Counted from the stretch's first letter, positions 8,133 to 15,845 are shown. The stretch: 35,581 nucleotides of DNA from Syntrophorhabdaceae bacterium PtaU1.Bin034 (GCA_002067405.1 MVRP01000025.1:1-35581); one strand, 5' to 3'. Notes: generated by a model from the letters alone, not told the origin. Made by a program: numbers and translations.

Positions 8133-8154
8133 CGGTCTTTCCTTCGATCAGGAG

Positions 8155-8604
8155 CTATAAGTTCTTCAGTTTTGCCTGAAGATTTTTCACGAATTCCTTC
8201 TCTACCTCGTTTGCCTTGCTTCTCATAACCCTGTCACCGAACATGGCCAGCTTGCCGACCATATTGACGTCCATCTTGTATAAGAGCTCGACTTCGCCGT
8301 TGCCCATATCCTTGAGATCCATGGTGACCTTGTCTTTCATGTGGCCGAGCTTGGTCATATCTTCGGCGTCGCCCTCCATCTCGAGGTGAGTAGGGGCTTC
8401 AACCTTGGTCAGTACCTGGCGACCTTTCATGGTGACTTTGATAATGCCGACCCTCTGCTTCATGGTCACATCGTAGGTCGTGTCATCGATCTTCGTGATC
8501 TTCTCAGCGCCAGGTATACAGGCAGCCAGCGCCTCAACATCGAAAAGCGTATCCCATAGTTTCTGCAAGGGTGCTTTTACGGTGAATTTACCTTCTATAA
8601 TCAT
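8155..8604 (-). CDS. coxG: CoxG-like SRPBCC protein (CO dehydrogenase subunit G family)
   Basis: A 149-residue protein of the CoxG family (START/SRPBCC helix-grip fold). It begins MIIEGKFTVKAPLQKLW and has the family phrase LAACIPGAEKI near residue 31, which is diagnostic. CoxG proteins accompany molybdenum hydroxylases and in aerobic CO oxidisers help place the enzyme at the membrane; the family may also help maturation or substrate handling. It has no signal peptide or membrane segment. AGGAGG lies upstream of the ATG at 8604. It is the last gene of the operon, 30 bases downstream of the CxxC protein gene, and is followed by the terminator at 8102-8132. Its presence supports a Cox-type hydroxylase system, but not CO as substrate. 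Confidence 0.9.
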   Translation of the reverse strand: MIIEGKFTVKAPLQKLWDTLFDVEALAACIPGAEKITKIDDTTYDVTMKQRVGIIKVTMKGRQVLTKVEAPTHLEMEGDAEDMTKLGHMKDKVTMDLKDMGNGEVELLYKMDVNMVGKLAMFGDRVMRSKANEVEKEFVKNLQAKLKNL

Positions 8605-8634
8605 TGCTTAGCTCCTCCTAATTGTGTTTCGGGC

Positions 8635-8883
8635 TTATGCCTTCATCTCGCCCTTCTCCTCCCAGTACTTGACGATTGCATCTGCGAGGATCTGGTAGCT
8701 TTTGTTTCCGGGCGTGGTGGCCTGGTCGATCATCAGGTCGATGAAGGAGAGTCCCTGGGCATCAACCCATTTCCGATGAGGCTGATCGCCGGTGCCGAAT
8801 ATGTGCCTGGCACAGTCTATGGCACTGCCTGTTTTCGCTTTCTTTCCGCATATAGGGCAAAGTATTGGACCGCTTATGCTCAT
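8635..8883 (-). CDS. Small CxxC (zinc-ribbon-like) protein in molybdenum-hydroxylase operon
   Basis: An 82-residue protein of unknown function. It has an N-terminal CPIC pair (residues 9 and 12) and further C24 and H27 in the segment DCARHIFG, which could complete a metal site (C2CH). The rest is a hydrophilic helix ending in KYWEEKGEMKA. AGGAGG sits upstream of the ATG at 8883. It lies 15 bases after the molybdopterin subunit and 30 bases before the coxG-like gene, so it is clearly part of the operon. A role as a maturation factor or an electron-transfer accessory is possible but unproven. Confidence 0.8.
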   Translation of the reverse strand: MSISGPILCPICGKKAKTGSAIDCARHIFGTGDQPHRKWVDAQGLSFIDLMIDQATTPGNKSYQILADAIVKYWEEKGEMKA

Positions 8884-8898
8884 CTTATCCCTCCTAAG

Positions 8899-11211
8899 TT
8901 ATTTCCCTGCGCTTTCTTTCTCGCGTTTTTCCTTCAGGGCGTTTACCACCATTTCGGGTTTTACCGGGCACTCTTTCATCTGAACGCCGAAGAGCTTGAA
9001 GAGAGCGTTCCCGATAGCCGCTGCCGTCGGGTTGGTGAGGCCTTCGCCCGCTTCCTTCGCGCCGTACGGACCTTCAGGTTCATAGGTGTCGATCTCGGCG
9101 ATGTTGGCCGGTGGCATCTCGGGCGCCCTGATCATCTTGTAGTCGACCAGGTTCGGGTTCATGAGCTTACCGTCTTCATAAGGCATGTATTCGAGGAAGC
9201 CGTAACCCGCTGCCATTGAGAACGCACCTTCCAACTGGCCGATAAGGCCCAGGTGGTTGATGGGCTGGCCGCAGTCATGGGCGGTCATGCTGTCGCAGAG
9301 CCTGATCTTACCGGTCTCTTCGTCAACCTCAACCTCTACGCCCTGGAGCATGTAGCTGTATGCAGGGGAGATCATGCCTTTTCTGTGAGGCGTGTAGTAG
9401 CCCCTGCCCATAATTCTCTGTCCGTCTTTGCCGCGGAGGGCCTTCTTTACCAGTTCCTGGTAGTCGTAACCTCTTTCCGGACGGGCAATTGCATGGACCC
9501 ACCTGTCCTTAATGTCGAGGTCATAAACGATGTTGAGTCCCGACTGGGCATAGGCGAACTCGAGAAGCTGTTTCTTTGCATCTTCTGCCGCCATCTTCGT
9601 GGCATTACCGGTCATGAGTGTCTGTCTGGACCCCCATGCACCAAGGTCAGCCGGGTTGTAATCCGTATCGCCTGAATGCACCTTGATGTCCTCGACCTTC
9701 ACGCCGAGTGTCTCAGCGCAGATGATTGCCATCGTGGTGTTGGAGCCCTGTCCGATCTCCTGTGCGCCGATGTTAAGCTCCACGGTGCCGTCCTGGTTAA
9801 TGGTAACAACGGCCGAGGAGAAGGAGTATGGAGAGTCAAACCAGTTGAAGATACCGCCTGACATAAAACCGCACGCGGAGATACCGATTGCCCTGTTGGC
9901 AGGCAGTTTGCCTTTCGATTCTATCCACTTCCTTATTTCGTCATAGCACTGGTCGATACCGCAGCTGGCTATCGTCGCCTGGCCCGGGACTTCCCAGCCT
10001 TCATAATGGGAATTCTTGCGTCTCATTTCGATCGGGTCGAGCCCGAGATCTGCCGCTATCCACTCCATCTGCTGCTCGGAGCACCACATTGCCTGGGGGG
10101 CGCCGAAGCCACGCATTGAGGTCGAGGGCAGAGTATTTGTGTAAACCCTGTAGCCGTCGTACCGATAACCTTTCTCCCATCTGTAGGGGAATGAATGGAA
10201 GAAACCGGTCAGATACAGAGCGGTTGCGCCCATGCCTGTATATGCGCCGCCGTTGGTAAAAACCTTGGCTTCCCTGCACAGAAGCGTTCCGTCCTTTTTC
10301 ACGCCTGTCCGCGTGTAGTACCACATCGGGGTACGGCGTTTCGTCGCGATGAAATCCTCTTCCCTCGTGTAGACGATCTTTACAGGCTTGAAGCATTTCT
10401 TCGAGAGTACGGCGCTGCAGAAGATGGCGCCGTCGAGCTCGAACTTGCCGCCGAAGCCGCCACCGACGTACGGAGAGACAACCCTGACGTCACCTTCTCT
10501 CATACCCATGACGCCGGCCATAAGGGCCTGCATATAGTAAGCTGACTGGTTGGAGTGGTAGATGGTCAACTTGCCTTCCGGCGTATAGCTTGATACGGCT
10601 GCCCTTGTCTCCATACACATATGGGCTTGGCCGCCGCACCTGAACCAGTCTTCCCTGATATACTCGGCTTCTTCAAATCCTTCGTCAACATCGCCCCACT
10701 CGATATGGCGTGTGACGTTGATATTTCTCTCAAACCCCTCGTGGATCTCCGGCGCATCTTTTTTGATGGCCTCCAGAGGCTCGTAGACGGCGGGCAGAAC
10801 CTCGTAGTCGACTTCAATGAGGTCGAGGGCCTTCTCGGCGATCTCCTCTGTTACTGCTGCGACCGCGCAAACCGGCTCACCTATATAACGGACCTTGTCG
10901 ACCGGCAATATCTGCTCGTCGCAGAGGTCTTTATAACGACGCCAAATACCCTGTTTTACGCCAAGGGTGTCCTTTCCAGTTGCAACTGCTTTTACGCCGG
11001 GAAGCTCCATCGCCTTGCTGTAGTCGATGTTTTTGATTTTTGCATGGGGATGCGGGCTCCGCAGGATTTTGCCGTAGAGCATGCCGGGCAGCTTGACGTC
11101 GAATGAGTATGTTGCACGGCCTGTTACCTTTGCAATGCCGTCGATGTTGTGGACATGCGTGTTGATTACCCTAAAGGGTGAATGTGGATTGATTACGGTA
11201 TATTTATTCAT
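8899..11211 (-). CDS. Molybdenum hydroxylase, molybdopterin-binding large subunit (xanthine dehydrogenase/CoxL family)
   Basis: A 770-residue catalytic subunit. It hydroxylates (or, as in 4-hydroxybenzoyl-CoA reductase, reduces) an unknown organic substrate at a Mo-pterin centre. Visible motifs are the N-terminal aldehyde-oxidase 'hammerhead' domain (VTGRATYSFDVKLPGMLYGK), YVGGGFGGKFE, STSMRGFGAPQA, the pterin contact GAQEIGQGSNT, and EGPYGAKEAGEG, whose last Glu corresponds to the catalytic base. The CO dehydrogenase signature AYRCSFR is absent from the active-site loop, which reads PSTSMRGFG. The ATG at 11211 overlaps the upstream stop by four bases (ATGA), giving translational coupling; the longer frame to 11283 lies inside the [2Fe-2S] gene. 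The GAKExxEG form reminds me of hydroxybenzoyl-CoA reductases, but the FAD subunit lacks their extra [4Fe-4S] insert. The substrate stays open. Confidence 0.93.
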   Translation of the reverse strand: MNKYTVINPHSPFRVINTHVHNIDGIAKVTGRATYSFDVKLPGMLYGKILRSPHPHAKIKNIDYSKAMELPGVKAVATGKDTLGVKQGIWRRYKDLCDEQILPVDKVRYIGEPVCAVAAVTEEIAEKALDLIEVDYEVLPAVYEPLEAIKKDAPEIHEGFERNINVTRHIEWGDVDEGFEEAEYIREDWFRCGGQAHMCMETRAAVSSYTPEGKLTIYHSNQSAYYMQALMAGVMGMREGDVRVVSPYVGGGFGGKFELDGAIFCSAVLSKKCFKPVKIVYTREEDFIATKRRTPMWYYTRTGVKKDGTLLCREAKVFTNGGAYTGMGATALYLTGFFHSFPYRWEKGYRYDGYRVYTNTLPSTSMRGFGAPQAMWCSEQQMEWIAADLGLDPIEMRRKNSHYEGWEVPGQATIASCGIDQCYDEIRKWIESKGKLPANRAIGISACGFMSGGIFNWFDSPYSFSSAVVTINQDGTVELNIGAQEIGQGSNTTMAIICAETLGVKVEDIKVHSGDTDYNPADLGAWGSRQTLMTGNATKMAAEDAKKQLLEFAYAQSGLNIVYDLDIKDRWVHAIARPERGYDYQELVKKALRGKDGQRIMGRGYYTPHRKGMISPAYSYMLQGVEVEVDEETGKIRLCDSMTAHDCGQPINHLGLIGQLEGAFSMAAGYGFLEYMPYEDGKLMNPNLVDYKMIRAPEMPPANIAEIDTYEPEGPYGAKEAGEGLTNPTAAAIGNALFKLFGVQMKECPVKPEMVVNALKEKREKESAGK

Positions 11212-11696
11212 GATCTGTCCTCCGCATATTTGCCTTTCAGGACTGCATCGATAGCACGGACGATGCTGTTGTAACCGGTACACCGGCAGATATTACCCTC
11301 GATACTCTCTCTGATCTCCATTTCCTCAACAGGACCCTTGGTTTCGTTGATAAACGCGGTGGCTGACATAAGCATGCCGGAGGTGCAGAAGCCGCACTGG
11401 AAGGCGCCTTCATCCAGGAATGCCTTTTGAATCGCATGCAGTTTGCCGTTGACTTCGAGACCTTCCGGGGTGATTATCTTCTTGCCTTCGCACTGCATGG
11501 CTAGAACGGAACAGGCTTTTACGGCCATGCCATCCACGATTACGGTGCATGCACCGCAGGACACGGTATCGCAGCCCCGCTTCGGACCGGTAATGCCGAT
11601 GTAGTCCCTGATCGCTTCTACGAGAAGGGCCTTGGGGTTGATGTAGAGTTCATAATCCTGATCGTTAACATTTAGTGTTAATACCTTCTTTTCCAT
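11208..11696 (-). CDS. Molybdenum hydroxylase, [2Fe-2S] subunit
   Basis: A 162-residue subunit of the CoxS/XdhC type that passes electrons from Mo to FAD. The N-terminal plant-type ferredoxin cluster shows CDTVSCGACTV and a later Cys in KACSVLAMQC. The C-terminal helical domain has CGFCTSGM and CRCTGY for the second cluster. Length is typical for the family. AGGAGG precedes the ATG at 11696. It lies 17 bases after the FAD subunit gene and overlaps the molybdopterin subunit start by four bases. Confidence 0.95.
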   Translation of the reverse strand: MEKKVLTLNVNDQDYELYINPKALLVEAIRDYIGITGPKRGCDTVSCGACTVIVDGMAVKACSVLAMQCEGKKIITPEGLEVNGKLHAIQKAFLDEGAFQCGFCTSGMLMSATAFINETKGPVEEMEIRESIEGNICRCTGYNSIVRAIDAVLKGKYAEDRS

Positions 11697-11713
11697 ATCG
11701 CAATACCTCCTTA

Positions 11714-12589
11714 TCAGCCCGAAATCTTGGCCTGTTCCCAGGCTGCCTTCGCCATTCTCTTCGTAAGAATCCTTATAAGATGGCGTCTGTACTCTTCGGA
11801 AGCATGAATATCACCGACCGGCTGACACTCTTCCGCGGCCGCTTCTCCGGCCTTCTCAAAAACGCTGTCATCGAGCTTGGCGCCGATCAAAACCTTCTCG
11901 GCTTCCTTTGCTCTTATCGTCGTAGGTGCTGCGTTTCCAAGGACGATCCGCGCGTCTTTGCAGGCTCCGTCGCCATTGAGGGTGACGGTTGCCGCGACTG
12001 CTACAATGCCCTGATCGCTGTCGAGGAGGTTGAACTTCTGATATTTTGTTGCGGACTTGGCCGGTCTCGGAGGAATGATAACCTCAACAATGATTTCATC
12101 CTTATTCATTGAGGTTTCAAAGAGATCGGGATAGAAGTCCTCGAGAGGAATGACCCGCTCGCCCGAAGCGGATGCCACTTTCACAGAACCGTTCATTGCG
12201 GTAAGAACCGGCGCAGGGTCGCCTGCGGCATCTGCGTGGGCAAGGTTGCCACCAATAGTCCCCCAGTTCCTGACCTGAATGGAAGCGAGCTTCAGCTCCA
12301 TGTCGACGAGGACCGGGTATTTCTCTTTCACCAATGCCGATTTCTCGATTGCGCGATGGGTTGTGGTCGCACCCATCTTGAGGCCGTCTTTTTCGTCGAA
12401 CGTGATGTAGTTCAACTCATTGAGCCCCTTGAGGTCGATGACGTACTCGGGAGTCACCAGACCCTGACGCATGACTATCAGCAGCGATTGGCCGCCGCAG
12501 ATAATCTTGCACTCGTCCTGGTGCTCTGCGAGCATCTGGAGTGCTTCTTTCACGCTACCAGGTTTGAGATACGTAAAATCGCTTATCAT
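11714..12589 (-). CDS. Molybdenum hydroxylase, FAD-binding medium subunit
   Basis: A 291-residue CoxM/XdhB-type flavoprotein. FAD-binding motifs seen are CKIICGGQSLL, ATTTHRAIE, and VRNWGTIGGNLAHADAAGDPAP, followed by a C-terminal CO_deh_flav_C domain with GNAAPTTIRAKEAE. Length matches the plain subunit; the extra [4Fe-4S] loop found in 4-hydroxybenzoyl-CoA reductase beta subunits is not present, since there is no Cys cluster in the middle. The ATG at 12589 overlaps the stop of the upstream small gene by four bases, and AGGAG precedes it. It hands electrons from the [2Fe-2S] subunit to an external acceptor. Confidence 0.94.
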   Translation of the reverse strand: MISDFTYLKPGSVKEALQMLAEHQDECKIICGGQSLLIVMRQGLVTPEYVIDLKGLNELNYITFDEKDGLKMGATTTHRAIEKSALVKEKYPVLVDMELKLASIQVRNWGTIGGNLAHADAAGDPAPVLTAMNGSVKVASASGERVIPLEDFYPDLFETSMNKDEIIVEVIIPPRPAKSATKYQKFNLLDSDQGIVAVAATVTLNGDGACKDARIVLGNAAPTTIRAKEAEKVLIGAKLDDSVFEKAGEAAAEECQPVGDIHASEEYRRHLIRILTKRMAKAAWEQAKISG

Positions 12590-12825
12590 ATGCCTCTCCT
12601 TTCAATAAAGTCTTCGATGTCCACCATTATGTTGGAATCGCCGGGAAGATCCGGCATATCCCATTTTGTGAACACCTCGCTGCCATGAGCCTTTTTCCTA
12701 TCCGCCTCTGAATAGTTGTGCCGGTATTTTGAAACCATGCACATTTCCGCATGTCTTCCCCGATAAATGGCACATTCCCTGCAAACCATTTTAGAGAAAG
12801 GGCACACTGTTATGACTTTTGACAT
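12586..12825 (-). CDS. Small Cys-rich protein leading the molybdenum-hydroxylase operon
   Basis: A 79-residue protein with C8, C15, C18 and C29 in the pattern C-x6-C-x2-C-x10-C, starting ITVCPFSKMVCREC and continuing AIYRGRH. The four cysteines could hold an Fe-S cluster or zinc. The remainder is polar with an acidic C terminus. It is the first gene of the operon: GGGAGG precedes its ATG, and its stop overlaps the FAD subunit start by four bases. I do not recognise a named function. The tight coupling argues that it works with the hydroxylase, for example as electron acceptor or assembly factor (inference). Confidence 0.82.
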   Translation of the reverse strand: MSKVITVCPFSKMVCRECAIYRGRHAEMCMVSKYRHNYSEADRKKAHGSEVFTKWDMPDLPGDSNIMVDIEDFIERRGI

Positions 12826-12837
12826 TGCTGCCTCCCG

Positions 12838-13000
12838 GTTTTATTACACAGCCGCAGGACAGAACCAACAACCCTTCCACCCTGAGCAACTTTCCCTGGT
12901 ACCATGCATGCAGATTTAGACCTGTTGTTTTGAGCTATTCGATCTTCTGTGGTGAACGGCGACTGCTTTGAATTTGTTCACTCTTATAAATCCCTGTTCA
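12838..13000. other. Leader of the molybdenum-hydroxylase operon; no gene seen
   Basis: Between the predicted transcription start (about 12994) and the first ATG (12825) lies a leader of about 170 bases. I see no clear riboswitch (a Moco motif was looked for by eye only) and no convincing ORF. Confidence 0.4.
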
Positions 13001-13030
13001 AATTTAGCTTATAGGTTTGCCCTTTGTCAA
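13001..13030 (-). promoter_or_regulatory. Sigma70-type promoter of the molybdenum-hydroxylase operon
   Basis: On the minus strand, TTGACA (13030-13025) and TAAATT (13006-13001) are separated by 18 bases. It is the best promoter match upstream of the operon. Confidence 0.6.
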
Positions 13031-13058
13031 GCAAATTCTATGGTTTTCTCAAAAAAAC

Positions 13059-13078
13059 GTGTTCATTATAGAGAACAC
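13059..13078. promoter_or_regulatory. Palindrome GTGTTC-N8-GAACAC upstream of the promoter
   Basis: A perfect 6-bp inverted repeat with an 8-base spacer, centred about 75 bases upstream of the predicted transcription start on the minus strand. The position fits an activator binding site. No regulator gene adjoins it. Confidence 0.45.
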
Positions 13079-13135
13079 AGTCCCTCAGGAGCGGACCCGT
13101 CGCGGGCCGGACGATTACCCCTGAACGGTCGGTGT

Positions 13136-14134
13136 TCAACCCTCTTTCTGCACGTAGATCCCCGGAGTGCTCTTTATTCTTTTCAGGAAGGGCTCCCTTT
13201 TTTCTATCGGTATGTAAATATGATAGACGCCGCGCGGCAGTTTGTATTTTCGGATGTGGAGGTTATATTCGCGGAAAATCCTGTAAGGAAGGTCCATTGC
13301 CTGTGCCAGGACCGACGTATGGGTCTCTCTCTCCATTTCGATGGTGAACTCTAAGACTGCAAACGGCCGATAATAATCCCTTTTTTCGATTGGGACACCG
13401 TATTTTCGCGGATTCGAGAGTATTTCTTTAATTGCCGCAATCCTGAAGATATAGCGTTCGGTTTCTTCAGGGAGGAACAGGTCAAAGAAGTCTCGCGTGT
13501 TCTGATTCGAAATAGCTTCCCTCAACCTCCCTTCGCCTGCATTATATGCTGCCATCGCGAGGAGCCAGTCGCCAAATTCGCTGTGGAGCTTTTTCAGGTA
13601 GCTCAGCGCCGACTGGGTGGATCTCTTCACGCTGTAACGTTCGTCAACATGATCGGTTATATTAAGGCCTTCTCTCTTCCCCGTATCCCGGATGAACTGC
13701 CACATCCCGCCGGCATTCGCCTTCGAGACGGCTCGGGGGTTAAGGTAACTTTCGGCAATGGCAAGATAGATGAGATCCGGATGCATCCTCATTCTGTCTA
13801 TCTCATCCGAGACCACGCTCAGAAACTTGCCGTACCGCTTCACAAGTATGGTGAGGAGGCCCTTGTTTTCAAGAAACTGGTAGAATTCCCGCTCGAAATC
13901 CTCTCTCGCATCTTCGTTCGAAAGGGGTATCGTTTTGTCGCAAAGGCTGAGCCGGTCGGGTATGGGCGCCATCTTGAGACAGTCGAGCTCCCTCTTCAGG
14001 TTGCTCACTTCCTTCTCGAGCTCCGAAATCCTCTTCTCCTGAGACAGTACTCTCTTCTGAACCGTATCAGGTTCCGCGAAGAGATTCGTGGCGAAAAATA
14101 ATATCGCGGCGATGGATATGGCCACGTATCTCAT
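13136..14134 (-). CDS. Lytic transglycosylase (SLT domain, MltD-like)
   Basis: A 332-residue exported murein lytic transglycosylase. A signal peptide (about 1-20, ending NLFA-EP) is followed by a coiled coil (about 24-55). The SLT domain (about 110-240) has catalytic E128 in AIAESYLNPRAVS, then AGGMWQF and the AYNAGEGRL motif. The C-terminal 90 residues contain no recognisable LysM repeat. The enzyme would cleave the MurNAc-GlcNAc bond of periplasmic peptidoglycan. Its ATG at 14134 overlaps the stop of the upstream coiled-coil gene by four bases (ATGA), so it is the last gene of the tatC-dedA operon. No strong terminator follows. Confidence 0.92.
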   Translation of the reverse strand: MRYVAISIAAILFFATNLFAEPDTVQKRVLSQEKRISELEKEVSNLKRELDCLKMAPIPDRLSLCDKTIPLSNEDAREDFEREFYQFLENKGLLTILVKRYGKFLSVVSDEIDRMRMHPDLIYLAIAESYLNPRAVSKANAGGMWQFIRDTGKREGLNITDHVDERYSVKRSTQSALSYLKKLHSEFGDWLLAMAAYNAGEGRLREAISNQNTRDFFDLFLPEETERYIFRIAAIKEILSNPRKYGVPIEKRDYYRPFAVLEFTIEMERETHTSVLAQAMDLPYRIFREYNLHIRKYKLPRGVYHIYIPIEKREPFLKRIKSTPGIYVQKEG

Positions 14135-14361
14135 TTCGACGAATCTTCTTTTATGATTCTCTGGAGAGTCTTCACTCTGGTGTCCATACGGTCCATGAGG
14201 CTTCTGATCTCGATCAGCAGCGAGTTTATGCCTTCGTGTTTTCTTCTGTAGATGGCCTCCAGCTCCTTTCTCCAGTTCTCCGTGATCTCAACCTCTTTTT
14301 TGTTGGATTCCATCTCAAACCGTTTTGTCAGCTCCCGGCGGAGCTTTGCATCAATCTCCAT
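14131..14361 (-). CDS. Small coiled-coil protein
   Basis: A 76-residue, highly charged, almost wholly helical protein (MEIDAKLRRELTKRFEM onward) with heptad-like spacing of Leu and Ile. There is no signal peptide or membrane segment. The start ATG at 14361 is chosen because AGAGGAG precedes it by the right distance; a longer frame to 14388 lies deeper in the dedA gene. It overlaps the end of dedA by 11 bases and the lytic transglycosylase start by four, so it is translationally coupled on both sides. The function is unknown. Confidence 0.7.
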   Translation of the reverse strand: MEIDAKLRRELTKRFEMESNKKEVEITENWRKELEAIYRRKHEGINSLLIEIRSLMDRMDTRVKTLQRIIKEDSSK

Positions 14362-14926
14362 CGAATTGCTCCTCTTCTTTCTCTTCAATAAAGTGCCTGT
14401 AGAGCAGGATTGCGGCTATGGCAGGGATCACTATCAGGGGGATGATGATTCTTTCATATCCTTCGATATCGCTCACAAAAATATAAACAACGTTTGCAAA
14501 CATGTACCCAACGAGGGAGACAAGGAAGGACCAGACCAATGAGGACACAGAGTCGATAAGGAGGAAACGACGGGCGCTGAAATTGGCGCAACCGAGAAGG
14601 AGGAGGATTATCGATCTGAAGCCTGCCAAAAACCTCATGATAAAAAGGATCAGGTGGCGATACTTATGAATGATCTTGTTGGAGAGGGTCGCCTTGTTGC
14701 GAAGGAACTCATAACGTTCAATGACGGACCGGCCAAAGAATTTACCAAGAAAGAAAAAGGTGCAATCGCCGGCAAAGGTACCGATAAAGGAGCAAAAAAT
14801 AACATGCTTGAGTTGCAGATAGCCGAACTTTGCAAATATGCCGGCGATAAGAATCGTGGTTTCGCCTTCAAGAAAGGTGCCTATCAGAACACCTATGTAA
14901 CCTAGTCTCGCAATAGAATCTTCCAC
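14351..14926 (-). CDS. DedA/SNARE-associated family membrane protein
   Basis: A 191-residue integral membrane protein with the DedA pattern. The re-entrant segment TFLEGETTILIAGIFA carries the conserved Glu, GDCTFFFLGKFFG follows, and MRFLAGFRSI carries the conserved Arg. About four or five hydrophobic segments are visible, including a last one near residues 158-178. DedA proteins are lipid flippases (undecaprenyl phosphate or phospholipid) at the cytoplasmic membrane. The GTG at 14926 is the only reasonable start; no good Shine-Dalgarno is seen and it lies 11 bases after the tatC stop, so it may depend on translational coupling. It sits between a TatC-like gene and a lytic transglycosylase, giving an envelope-centred operon. 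Confidence 0.88.
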   Translation of the reverse strand: MEDSIARLGYIGVLIGTFLEGETTILIAGIFAKFGYLQLKHVIFCSFIGTFAGDCTFFFLGKFFGRSVIERYEFLRNKATLSNKIIHKYRHLILFIMRFLAGFRSIILLLLGCANFSARRFLLIDSVSSLVWSFLVSLVGYMFANVVYIFVSDIEGYERIIIPLIVIPAIAAILLYRHFIEEKEEEQFDGD

Positions 14927-14937
14927 GAGGTGAAATT

Positions 14938-15669
14938 CTACACAGATTTGCCTTTGGCGGTCAAGTTTCGCTCTCCTATTCTCATGAGAAGAATGCCTAT
15001 TTCGTAAAGAACATAAAGAGGAACCGCAAGGAGAGACATGTTGTAAATGTCCGGTGTGGGCGTAATCACGCTGGCTGAGACTACTATTGCCAGGGCTGCA
15101 TATCGTCGCGTCCTTGACAGCGTCCGGGAAGTCACGATGCCGAGCCTTCCCAGTAATAGTAATATCATGGGCAGTTCAAAAGCAACGCCGAATGCAAAGA
15201 TCATGGCGATGCAGAAATGGATGAAGCGCTCGGTGGAGATCATGGCCTTGATGACACCACCCTGATACCCCAGGAGGAAGCCTATACCGGACGGGAGCAC
15301 CACGAAATAGCAGAAGAGGCTGCCCAGATAGAAGAGAAAAATGGCAAAAACGACAAACAGATAGCCGTGACGAAGGATTTTTTGCCTGAGCGCCTCTTGA
15401 AACTCGCGCCACACGAGCACCATGATTATAGGTACAGACAAAAAGATGCCGGTGTAGATGGCGATTTCAACCGAGGAGAAGAAAACTTCCGACAGATTGA
15501 AATAGTAGAGCTTGATGTTGACATGATGAACAAGGAACATGATGAGCTTCCGTGAAATCAGGAAGCTCGCGGCGCTCAGAACAGCGGCTGCGAAAACGCT
15601 GCGGTAAAGGACGCGGCGCAACCCGGTCAGGAGCCAGATAATGGTCTCTCGTTCAACCTTATGGTACAT
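14938..15669 (-). CDS. tatC: Divergent TatC-family translocase subunit
   Basis: A 243-residue, six-helix membrane protein aligned by eye to TatC. Supporting segments are LSVPIIMVLVW, GSLFCYFVVLPSGIGFLLGY, FAFGVAFELPM (conserved Glu kept), the ITPTPD loop and PLYVLYEIGI. Residues that recognise the twin-arginine signal in E. coli are not kept in an ungapped alignment. The E15 position is G16 (TGLRR instead of IELRK), the E103 position is I98, and F94 and the following Pro are replaced. The start is uncertain: M at 15669 gives the usual TatC N terminus but lacks a Shine-Dalgarno, and the frame stays open to 15786. No TatA/B gene is visible. It may be a paralogue with altered substrate choice. 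Confidence 0.85.
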   Translation of the reverse strand: MYHKVERETIIWLLTGLRRVLYRSVFAAAVLSAASFLISRKLIMFLVHHVNIKLYYFNLSEVFFSSVEIAIYTGIFLSVPIIMVLVWREFQEALRQKILRHGYLFVVFAIFLFYLGSLFCYFVVLPSGIGFLLGYQGGVIKAMISTERFIHFCIAMIFAFGVAFELPMILLLLGRLGIVTSRTLSRTRRYAALAIVVSASVITPTPDIYNMSLLAVPLYVLYEIGILLMRIGERNLTAKGKSV

Positions 15670-15845
15670 GTGACGCCGGGACAAGCGGACGCACGGTGCC
15701 GACAACCTGACCGGACGGACGCAAAAGCCGGGGGTATCCCATTGGAAACATGTCGTTAATGTATAATTGCAGAGGGCCAAAGTCAAATCGATTAGTGTAT
15801 TCTTGCCGTATTCTATGAAACTGCCGAGCCGGGGGGATCGGGTTT

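Noticed and set aside
8899..12589. Aerobic-type CO dehydrogenase (CoxLMS)
   Set aside because: The AYRCSFR active-site motif is absent from the large subunit, although a CoxG-like gene is present.
8899..12589. 4-Hydroxybenzoyl-CoA reductase (HcrABC)
   Set aside because: The FAD subunit lacks the extra [4Fe-4S] Cys cluster that marks that enzyme, despite a similar GAKExxEG motif.
12968..13354. A 128-codon + strand frame over the hydroxylase promoter
   Set aside because: It overlaps the lytic transglycosylase gene and the promoter/palindrome region and has no homology I recognise.
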